From: Stemphylium vesicarium
Lineage: Eukaryota; Ascomycota; Dothideomycetes; Pleosporales; Pleosporaceae
Direction: 5' to 3'
NCBI GenBank assembly: GCA_004380135.1
Contig: QXCR01000062.1
Location: 97,763-161,762, forward strand
DNA: 64,000 bases
Position 1 is the first letter of the stretch, and every line of letters starts with the position of its first letter. The translations under genes and the position numbers were made by a program. A model generated the notes under the pieces. It was not told the origin of the DNA. It did not search any database and worked only from the letters and a program-made list of their open reading frames with translations. Shown piece after piece: positions 55,420 through 64,000 of the stretch.

Positions 55420-56327
55420 CTAGGTGAACTTCCACCTCTTTGCGAACTCTATGCCTTCTGCCAATGTGCCGACCCTTGCATCGATTGCGTAGCCCTCTTT
55501 TTCGAATCGAATGCACTCGTCCCAGAGGTCTTTCAACGGAACGGAGAATGTCTCGATGAACTCGTTTTCCTCGAGCTCTGGCTGAGGGTTCTGGTTCTCC
55601 GGACGCGACAGATCGACGGTGACATGGATCATTCTCAGGTTGGTGTTGCAGAAACCGGGGTCTGGGCGATCATCTGCTTAGTATTCATAACAATGCATAG
55701 GCAAGTCTCGAGATAGAAGCGTGACTTTAGCGCCTTGGGTATGACTAACCGTTGAACATCACAGGGCTGACTTGGAACTAACCATCAGGATAAAGTATCA
55801 GCTTGTTTGCCGTGCGAGATAGAAGGAGTGATACTTACACTTTGATCCTTCACCAATTCACCAATGTAGCCCGTCTCTTCTTTGAGCTCGCGAATAGCAC
55901 ATGTTTCAGGGCTCTCGTCCGGATCCATCAGGCCAGCCGGGACTTCTATAACAGTCGCGTTGACCGGTGGACGCCATTGCTTTTGGAGAATGATTCTTGG
56001 CTCATCATTGGGCTTTGCAGGATCTTGGAGGATGGCCGCAACACCAACTCCGTCGATATCTGTACCCTTGGGTCGTGTAAGACGTTCGCCAGACTCCCAC
56101 GTGCGCTCGACGCCTTCAGGGTCGGTGTAGGTAGTTCTTGTAGTGCGTCAATATCCGAAGCCATATGCAATAGAACGAGCGACGGAAATCGAATTGCTCG
56201 CGCTGTGACAGGCCAGAGGACAATGCTTCACCTACTTAATCAGCGTTGCCCACTTTGCATCCTTGTTCTCGAGTGGCTCCGTCTTGATGACCTTTGATTT
56301 CTCGAACGTCTTGTTGGCTGAATTCAT
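55420..56327 (-). CDS. YSA1: Nudix hydrolase, ADP-ribose/ADP-sugar pyrophosphatase (Ysa1 type)
   Basis: Four exons: 56327-56236, 56136-55839, 55777-55750 (28 nt) and 55673-55420, giving 223 residues. Introns are 99, 61 and 76 nt. The protein starts with KVIKTEPLENKDAKWATLIK, the Ysa1 N-terminal strand. The Nudix box GLMDPDESPETCAIRELKEE, continuing TGYIG, matches Gx5Ex7REUxEExGU, the metal-binding catalytic loop. SPVMFN and DPGFCNTNLRMIHVTV follow, as in ADP-ribose pyrophosphatases. The enzyme hydrolyses ADP-ribose to AMP and ribose 5-phosphate, removing a reactive NAD breakdown product. The microexon was placed with a GTAAGT donor before it and a GTTAGT donor after it; a slightly different acceptor would change two or three residues. 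A longer mitochondrial form is not excluded. Confidence 0.88.
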
Positions 56328-58660
56328 TGTGTAGTTTGAGGAGCTTAACATTCCGTGGTAGTCGGGTGGTGCGGACGCGTGGGCGGAAGACAGCCGCTAG
56401 TGGAAAGTTCTATGACGCCATACATCGCGATACCTGCCAAGAATCTCACTTTGCCCACTCAGCAATCAATGACTGCAACAAGACTACACGATCCACCTCA
56501 GCATTAAACATTACGAGACCCTGCTATTTTAAGGTACTCGTCCAGCACCGCGTGGGGCCAGCATATTTTGACGGTCCGATAAGTTGTAGGCCGCATACTA
56601 CTGTGCCTCCTGCGGTTTGATAAAGGGCCGTTAGCAGTCGTCACTCGTAATGATGCTTTACCTCGTGGTCAACATTCTCGGCGTTGACCCACGGCGCGGA
56701 TACGACGAAGCTATGGTTCGCGAACGGTAGAAACCGTGAGTGGAGTCGATGTAACGGTTCTAGAATCACGAAACGGCCTGATAAAAACCACCGAGACCGA
56801 TGTGGAAAACTTACCTGAGCGCTCCATCGATAACACCCTCATATATTCTTGCTACCTGGGCCAGAGAACGGCTGTGGGACCAGCGTTTATTGATGAATTC
56901 CTTCGGCTCCATTGCATGACAGTAAAGGACGATTGTGGAAAGCTGCAATCTCTCTGCCTCGGATTCGTCTCCTTTTTCCATCGTGAAAGGAAGGGACGGT
57001 GTGAGCCTTCGCATCAGGCTACCCGCCTGGCGGCGTCGCCGGCGCAAAAAAAGTACGAGGTCGCTGGACGACGACGACGGAACCGCTTACGTCGAGCTTA
57101 CGCCGGGGTGAACTCTGAACCTTTTCCCTACCACTACGGCCACCCTCTCATTTCTCAAGACGTCATGTCGCTTGGAACATTGACTAAAAGGCTGTGGCTG
57201 CTAGGGGATAGGGGAATGGCTGAATGGCAATCGCGATGCTGTTGAGGCAGCTGATGGCAGGGTCCAGAACTCGGCCCCCTCGCCCACGTTGCAGTATCGT
57301 GGGCTATCGCCCTACCCCCGTGGTCGGCATCGGCTCACAGACTGCGACGCTTACAGAGTCAGAGAGCGGGCTGTGGACGTTTCGTTTGGTCGGGCTTCTG
57401 CCTCTTACATCGTGGTGCGACGTATGCTACTCCTGTCACGCATCTAGCGACCTAAGCGTGAGGTGCTGCAGCCGCGCCCTGCATCGCGTTGCATCCTTCG
57501 CACCCGCCTGGAAAACGCAAAATCTCAACGGTGAACAGTCAACAAACTGCGACGATCCTTTTGATGTGGAGGTCAAAATCGATAATCGAGCTGTGCTTGC
57601 CGGATACCCGGGAGATTGCAAACAGCGGAGCGACTTCGGGAGATGAACACTGTGGCGAGAGAGCGAGAATCTGCTACGGTACCTGGATGATGGCGCCCGG
57701 GAAGCTGAAAAAAGCATGTGCAGTGACCATTTTCATCCGCGCCATGTCCAGCTTTGGGTGCGTTTCCCCTGCCAAGCTTGCCAAGGTGGGGCTTTTCGGG
57801 CAGCTTGACCTCCCGCCTTTCCTGTTCTTGTTGGCTACTCGCTGGGCGTCAGGGGCTCTACGGGAAGCAGGGCAAATCACATGTTTGTCATCCGTGGCTG
57901 CGACATGGGCCAAACGTCTGTTGCTCGCGGAAACTGTATTGTGGCGGGCTCGGAGCCGCCCATGATGACTCCGTAGCCGCTCTAGCTGTGATGGGGTTCA
58001 GATCATGGCAGAAAATGATTTCCCCAGACAAGTGGAACATCTCGCGCATGTACGGTCAGTGAGTTACACCTTACGAGCGCCCAGACTGCATTCGAACAGG
58101 AGCTCTTCCGAATCTTCAGTGCACTGACACGCGAGCAAGGCTGCCTATGCATGGGTCTTCCGGGTCACAACGCCTTCGAACGATACCACATCCAATATCG
58201 TTAGCCTACTCGAATCAGGCTTCCTTTTTCGGCAGGGTGTCTACGTTGATTGGCTTATGCGCTCGCTTCGTGGGCGGGCATTAGGACCTAGGCCATCACT
58301 CCGCTTTTAGATCCTAACCATGCGTGCCGACGTCGTATAGATAGCGCCAGGCTACTGGAGTCGACAGCGCGCGCTTGTACGAGCTACGCTCATTTACTCT
58401 CGTTCCCTCGCATCTCTGAGTGCTTTCGGTCTGTCAGGATCTTACCCCAAGTCATTCTTTTCTGTGTGTATCTTTCACACGTCCCCTCGTTCCGAACAAC
58501 AGTCTTTACACTGCGCCTCGTCGATTCAACACATTTTCCGCTTTTACCCGGCATCTCTCTTACTGGAAAACACAATACGGAAAATACGACTCTCACAACG
58601 CCGACCAGTATATATCCCGACATCAATTTCAACGTCTGTTTTCACGAGGAATCAATCATA
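56328..58660. other. Intergenic, no supported gene
   Basis: About 2.3 kb between divergent genes. Frames of up to about 170 codons exist but overlap on both strands, lack domains and have no sensible splice structure. No RNA gene or repeat recognised. Confidence 0.5.
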
Positions 58661-60181
58661 ATGGGTAACTGGTTTGGAGACCTGGATTTGGCGTACAAAT
58701 ACACGTAGGTGCTGCAGCCACTGGTTTGACCGCAAAGCTAATGCGCTTCAGTGTCGTCTTCTTAAGCTTGCTTGTGATAACCATAATCGCTGGATTCATC
58801 AAGGTTTTGTACAACCGTCGGAGGTATGTTGAAGTCTCTAAATCCTATTCCTTTTACTGACCATAGGGAAGGTTGGCAAAGGCTACGAAAACCGAGCTAG
58901 AGGCTGGACCAAAGGAGGACCAAGTCGAACTCAACCAGCGCGAGAAGGATGAGGGAGATCTGTTTGGGGTCCGGGCCATCGAGGCTGGTTTCTACGCCGG
59001 TGTGGCTCAGTCACGCCCTACGTCAAGAGCAGGATCTATCGCCAGCAACCACCCGGCCATGAGCAGCAGCACTCTCCTCGGAGGCAGTGTCAACTCCCCG
59101 CTTATGAAGGGCCAGTCCAACAACAACAGCGTCCTCAGCCTGAACCTCAATGCCACCAAAGACTCCACACGACGTGCTTCGCCTCCTGCTGTGAGACTCG
59201 CTCCTTCTGAGGCTGAGCTCAACGGAAGACGTAACCACAACGGCGCTGTCGACATGTCTCTTCAAGTCCCCCCCTCTCCCGGTCATTCCCGTGTAACTTC
59301 TCCTACATTTGGTGGCTCGGACGACGGCAGCGAAGGTCTCGCGTCTCCCCGTTCAATGTCACCTCAAGCCGGCCAATACCAGCAATACGCATCTGTACCC
59401 ACCGCCTCGTACCACGCAGGTGACGAGAACGGACCCAAGTCGCAAACCGCGTCGTACAACAACACTCCTGGTCAATCACCTACACCTCCCTCTCCTTACA
59501 ACCCTCCTACTGCCAAGCTGCCTACCATCCCTGGTACAGCACTGAGAAAGGAATCACGATCCCCATCACCTGAGAACGATTACCCTCGCGTGCAGGTCCA
59601 CGAGCCGAGTAGGTAACATGTTCCCTGGTGCGTTTTTGTATTTTAGCAATTAGTATATATATCACGGGCCCTCCCTAACTTTCATTCAAGATCATGAACC
59701 TGCGCAATCCTCCTTCTCCGCTAGCCCTCTCAAACTCCAGCCCCGTACCTACTCTCCCCATCACGAACGGGACGGAAGCGATGCCAGTAGCATCTACAGC
59801 AGCGGCAACCGGCTAAGCTCATTCCAAACATACCAAGCCTACCAGAAGGACGCGGATAAACAAGAGGTGGAAAAGCAGAAAGTAGAACGTCCAGCGTCTG
59901 CTTGGACAGAGGAGACGCGTCTCACGTCGATGGTGGAATCCACCCAGGGCGAAGGCGAACGACGACCCAGCCAATCGAATCATCTCCTTGCTCCTGGCCA
60001 AGGAGGCAAAGACACCCGGTTGAGCGAATTCTACGAGGCGTACTACCGCAACTCTCACATTGGTTCAATGCAACCCGGCGAGTCGAGCCAACCAGCTGTC
60101 GGCAGACACTCGACAATCATGGAAGTCGACACCCCGCTTGCCTCGCCCATGTTCCCCAAGCATCCTGGCGCCGCTATGTAA
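58661..60181 (+). CDS. Single-pass membrane protein with long Ser/Pro-rich cytosolic region
   Basis: Four exons: 58661-58704, 58752-58823, 58872-59608, 59691-60181, giving 447 residues; introns are 47, 48 and 82 nt. After 15 N-terminal residues (MGNWFGDLDLAYKYT) comes one TM helix, VVFLSLLVITIIAGFIKVLY, split off as its own exon, then NRRR as stop-transfer signal. The remaining about 400 residues are disordered: Ser/Pro/Asn/Gln-rich with many SP and TP sites, and a conserved-looking SEFYEAYYRN near the end. Topology should be N-out, C-in or its reverse with a basic flank on the C-terminal side. No enzymatic domain is visible. The third intron acceptor was set at 58871 because it alone keeps the frame open. 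Confidence 0.78.
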
Positions 60182-61336
60182 GAGTCAAGCCTGCGCACGC
60201 TAGCGTTTCATACCACATCGCGTGGCCGTACATTGCAACCGAAGAACGCATCGCCGAGTTGCTGTCACTGCAGAACCGGGGGCATGCTTCCTATGACGAC
60301 GTCAGACTGCAGCTCCACGCTTCGGCATTCGACCTTTCCTCGTACATAACATTTCATTTCTATGACTATCTTATTAGGGCGGTTATCTGTTGGACATTCG
60401 GACGGTTGGTGCAATTGGGCAAAGGCACTGGACAAAAGGGAGGTTCGGTGACGGGTCGGACGTCTACATGGTCAAAGGAAGAAGAGCAGAAACACGACGA
60501 CACGCTTCTTCTTGACCCCTCACACTACCACATACCTACACTACGCCTTTCATTGGGTTCTTATTCATAATTTCTATTAGTATCGGCGTGCCGCGAGGTG
60601 CATTACGTTCTGCTACGGCAGCGCGTTCCAATACAAAAGTCCGAGAGGGCTTATTTAAAGCAAATGACGCAAGTATGCGCAAAGCACATGAGATTGTGAT
60701 GGAAGATCGAAAATCGATTGACTTTGCGACGGAGAATTAGCCGTGGCGAAAATCGCATCACCAGACAGCAAAGAAGCGGAGATATGCAGGTACAGTGCAT
60801 TTCCGGGCCAATCACGTAGTTCCCCATCTTCATCACATTACATCGCGCATCGCCCGCGCAAAGTTTCCCATGCAAGCTCGATAGCTAACAAGGCCATGAT
60901 GGTGTGAGAAGAAGCATCTCGGTTTGCACATGAGGCGATCTTCACGCCATGTTGGCCAATGAGCAGGCGGATGGCAATACCCCTGGCAGAATCAGGGAGC
61001 GGTGAGGGCGATCCTTGTCCCCAATCTCGAGGCTTAAGATCGTGGGCCCGCCACGCTCGGGGCCGAAGGGTAGGTAAAGAGTAACCTGGACCCTGTGGCT
61101 TTGACCGATTGCTTTCTTCCCTTGTGTACGACTCTTTTTTTGCGACAGCCTGCACGCTCTCAACGTCTTTTGGGCTATTTATTTTTCGCGCACACCCGAT
61201 AACAACTCGCGTGACTTCTTCCGACTTGGGGTCGTAGCCTTGTTTTTGCTTCATCTCCTCAGCCTCAACTGCCAGTCGTCGTTCGTAACACTGCTACATT
61301 GGGCCTTCCACACGGCCCACAACCTTACCCGCAGTC
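60182..61336. other. Intergenic, no supported gene
   Basis: About 1.15 kb. A minus-strand frame near 60.84-61.25 kb was rejected. The right end holds the squalene epoxidase promoter, without an obvious TATA box. Confidence 0.5.
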
Positions 61337-62934
61337 ATGCTCACCATGTATTCGGGCACCAAATTGGCGGAGCTCCCGCCCGGCGTTAATGCTCCGCCCT
61401 CGTCACAACTGCGCTCAAGAGGCACCTCGTCGCAATCGGTGCCCACGACTGAATCCACACAAACCTCCGACTATCGCGAAGAGAGACGGCGCGTACACCA
61501 TGAAGCGGATATCGTCATTGTGGGTGCAGGCATCCTGGGGTGCGCGGCCGCAGTCGCATTCGGCAAGCAGGGCAGGAGCGTGATATTGCTGGAGAAGAGC
61601 ATGAAGGAGCCAGACAGGATTGTGGGAGAGCTACTGCAACCGGGCGGTGTGAATGCATTGGAGAAGCTGGGCATGAGGGGTATGATACGCCTCCTTGTAT
61701 ACTGGGGGTGGAATGCTGACTGCAAGCTACAGACTGTCTTGACGATATCGACGCCATTCCCTGCTACGGCTACCAAGTCATGTACCACGACGAAGACGTC
61801 CATATTCCCTACCCCGACAACCTGATTAAAGAAAGTCCCTCGAAAGCACCCGAAGGTCGCTCTTTCCACCACGGCCGCTTCATCTCCAAATTGCGCGCAA
61901 AAGCCAAGGCCACACCCAACGTCACCGTCATTGAATCCACTGTCGAATCCATGGTCAAGAGCGACCACACGGGCCAGGTCGTCGGCGTATCCTGCAAGAC
62001 GGCAGGGGAGCAAGACTACTACTTTGGCGCTGTAACACTGGTCGCCGACGGCTACGCCTCCAAATTCCGCAAGGAATACATCCCCCACCAACCCCAAGTC
62101 CGCAGCAAGTTCTGGGGCCTCGAGATGATCGACGCCGAGCTCCCCATGCCCAACCACGGTCACGTCATCCTCACCGACGCACCGCCCATTCTCATCTACC
62201 AAATTGGCACCCACGAGACGCGTATCCTCGTCGACATACCAGAGGGCCTGCCGTCGGCTTCGCCCAAGGTGGGCGGCGTAAAGAACCACATGCTCAACGT
62301 CGCACTACCCCAACTTCCCGAATGCGTCCAACCCGCTTTCCGCAAGGCGATTGAAGCTGGCAAGCTACGCAGCATGCCAAACTCATTCCTTCCGCCCAGC
62401 ACCCAGAAACAAGCCGGACTCATCATGCTCGGCGACGCAATGAACATGCGCCACCCTTTGACCGGCGGCGGCATGACCGTAGCCTTCAACGACGTCGTTC
62501 TCCTCTCCAACTTACTCTCCCCATCCAACATCCCCACTCTCGAAGACACAACCGCCGTCCTCGCCGCCCTCTCCACCTTCCACTGGCGGCGCAAGAACGG
62601 GTCCAGCGTCATCAACATCCTCGCCATGGCCCTGTACTCGCTCTTCGCCGCAAACAACCAGTACCTCGAGCTGATCAAAAAGGGCTGCTTCAAGTACTTC
62701 CTCCGCGGCGGGACCAGCGTCAGCGAGCCCAGTGGTATGCTCGCGGGTCTGATTACGCATCCGTGGATGCTGGTTTGGCACTTTTTTTACGTCGCGCTTT
62801 ATGCGGTTTATGTGCGCCTGCAAGAGGTGCCGATCTGGATGGTCCCGTATACGCTGGTGGTGGAGAGTGCGATGGTGATTTATACCGCGGTTATGGTTAT
62901 TGGGCCGTATATTTTTGCAGAGGTGAAGAGGTAG
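61337..62934 (+). CDS. ERG1: Squalene epoxidase (squalene monooxygenase)
   Basis: Two exons: 61337-61679 and 61733-62934, giving 514 residues; the 53-nt intron (GCTGAC branch site) joins in phase 1 to read MRDCLDDIDAIPCYGY. The FAD-binding GAGILG is at residues 63-68, then LLEKSMKEPDRIVGELLQPG, a squalene epoxidase signature. LVADGYASKFR is the DG motif. A second FAD motif, GDAMNMRHPLTGGGMTVAFN, starts near residue 348. Two C-terminal hydrophobic segments (HPWMLVWHFFYVALYAVYV; VPYTLVVESAMVIYTAVMVI) anchor it in the ER membrane. The enzyme converts squalene to 2,3-oxidosqualene in the ergosterol pathway and is the target of allylamine antifungals. The start is Met1; Met4 would also serve. Confidence 0.96.
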
Positions 62935-64000
62935 TCAGTCGTCCAAGGGCATGAATGTCTGCATGAAAGAGAGAGAGAGAGAGAGAGAGAGAGGAGAAGA
63001 GATGGTGATGGCGATGTGTGGATGTGGTATGTATATAATCTTTTCTTCATGCTCGCTTCACGTGGAGTCTTTTTCACATTTAGGGCAACGGTGGGGCATT
63101 TGGCTGGCGTTTGTTACTTGTTACGGTCGTACAACGTCATCAATGTTCTCTTTATGAGCAATGGAAAATCCTCCATTTTGGGAGGTTGTTGGTGCTTATT
63201 TACTACAATTACTACAACTAGTACATACAGTTAATACATAATATCACTCATTATAAACAACCAATCCATGTCCATTGCAACACTGTATCTCTTCGTTCGT
63301 TGTCTTACGTAGCAGCTAAACCTGACATGCTCTCTCTTCGAATATACGCACTGAGCTGTGAGAACATTCTCTCCAATCTGCTTTCCTAGACACATAAATC
63401 CTTTGATCCGGGAACATCTCTTTAGACAGACAGTACAGTACATCGTACACTCCCATCACCTGGATGTGCGTCGTAGATGTTCCGTCGAAACAGGCTCTCT
63501 AGGCGTTAGGCTAGATTCCTTAATCCCCGTTACTTTCCAAAGCGATGCATGAGACTCATGATGCGGGTGATACCCCCTCTTGATCCTCAGACAACGCCTA
63601 CATGGTTTCTGTCACACACAGCTTACATCCTGCTCACATCTTCACGACACGTCAGGTCTTCCACGGAATTTCCATCATGGGATGATGGGATGGCCATTTT
63701 TACCAGATAAAGTGTGCTATTAGATACTTTGAGCTACCAAGATACTATTACGCCCAAACCAAGATCTATGTCTCACCTCAGGCTCATTCGTTCGCGAGTT
63801 CAGCCGGGTGAGACAAATATGAGTAAATTAGAGTAGAACGCGAAAAGAAAAAAGGCAAGAAGAAGAAACCGATGATGAACGAGGGAATCTCATCAAGTAG
63901 CCTGTCTAGCAGATCAATAGCTAAGAGTACAAACAAGCAAGCCAACTAAAGCCAACTAAAGCTTTGCCATATTCCCCCTCTTCCGCATACTCTTTGTTTT
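62935..64000. other. 3' flank of squalene epoxidase, no further gene
   Basis: About 1.07 kb with a GA microsatellite near the start. The remaining frames are short and unsupported. A next gene may begin beyond the window. Confidence 0.5.
62969..62993 (+). repeat. (GA)n dinucleotide microsatellite
   Basis: About twelve GA units, 35 bases after the squalene epoxidase stop codon and so probably within its 3' UTR. Confidence 0.95.

Noticed and set aside
57224..57965. Overlapping frames of 140-158 codons between the Nudix and membrane-protein genes
   Set aside because: Frames on both strands overlap, no splice logic, no motif; looks like chance in GC-balanced DNA.
60838..61254. A 138-codon minus-strand frame upstream of squalene epoxidase
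   Set aside because: Lys/Glu/Arg-rich without domain, covers the probable promoter of ERG1; nothing supports translation.

Overview
The window is nuclear DNA of a filamentous ascomycete (Pezizomycotina), most likely a dothideomycete. Almost every gene is interrupted by 45-100 nt GT-AG introns with CTAAC/CTGAC-type branch sites. The families present are typical of this group: Pth11/rhodopsin-like 7TM sensors, a CFEM receptor, a HET protein, a Zn2Cys6 factor, an RTA1 protein, a tyrosinase and a heme-thiolate peroxidase. Species cannot be named from sequence alone. All gene models were made by hand; exon joins were accepted only where phase, splice signals and family motifs agreed.

Layout. 0-6 kb: the 5' part of an F-box gene (minus), a secreted tyrosinase and a convergent DHA1-type MFS transporter. 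6-9.8 kb: gene-poor. 9.8-17.8 kb: a housekeeping block with SMC5/6 kleisin Nse4 divergent from the PI3-kinase Vps34, then a large J-domain/zinc-knuckle coiled-coil protein. 19.5-22.8 kb: two related 7TM rhodopsin-family genes in tandem. 23.2-25.2 kb: a HET-domain gene broken by four in-frame stop codons. 26-38 kb: a secreted protein, a membrane protein of unknown function, a BAR-SH3 protein divergent from a ZGRF1/Mte1-like genome-stability protein, a six-cysteine small secreted protein, an atypical Ras-like GTPase divergent from a Ppn2-like polyphosphatase. 38-42.7 kb: an RTA1-family protein divergent from a Zn2Cys6 factor, then a secreted heme-thiolate peroxidase. 44-49.5 kb: a CFEM-7TM receptor and a secreted GMC oxidoreductase. 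49.8-55.1 kb: a decayed kinase-like gene, a Pth11-like receptor and a further decayed fragment. 55.4-63 kb: a Ysa1-type Nudix hydrolase, a single-pass serine/proline-rich membrane protein and squalene epoxidase (ergosterol pathway).

Main theme: conserved core genes alternate with environment-facing or self-recognition genes. Decay in the latter is mainly by in-frame nonsense codons that can be explained by C-to-T change, the pattern expected from repeat-induced point mutation (RIP), although that mechanism is inferred here and not measured.
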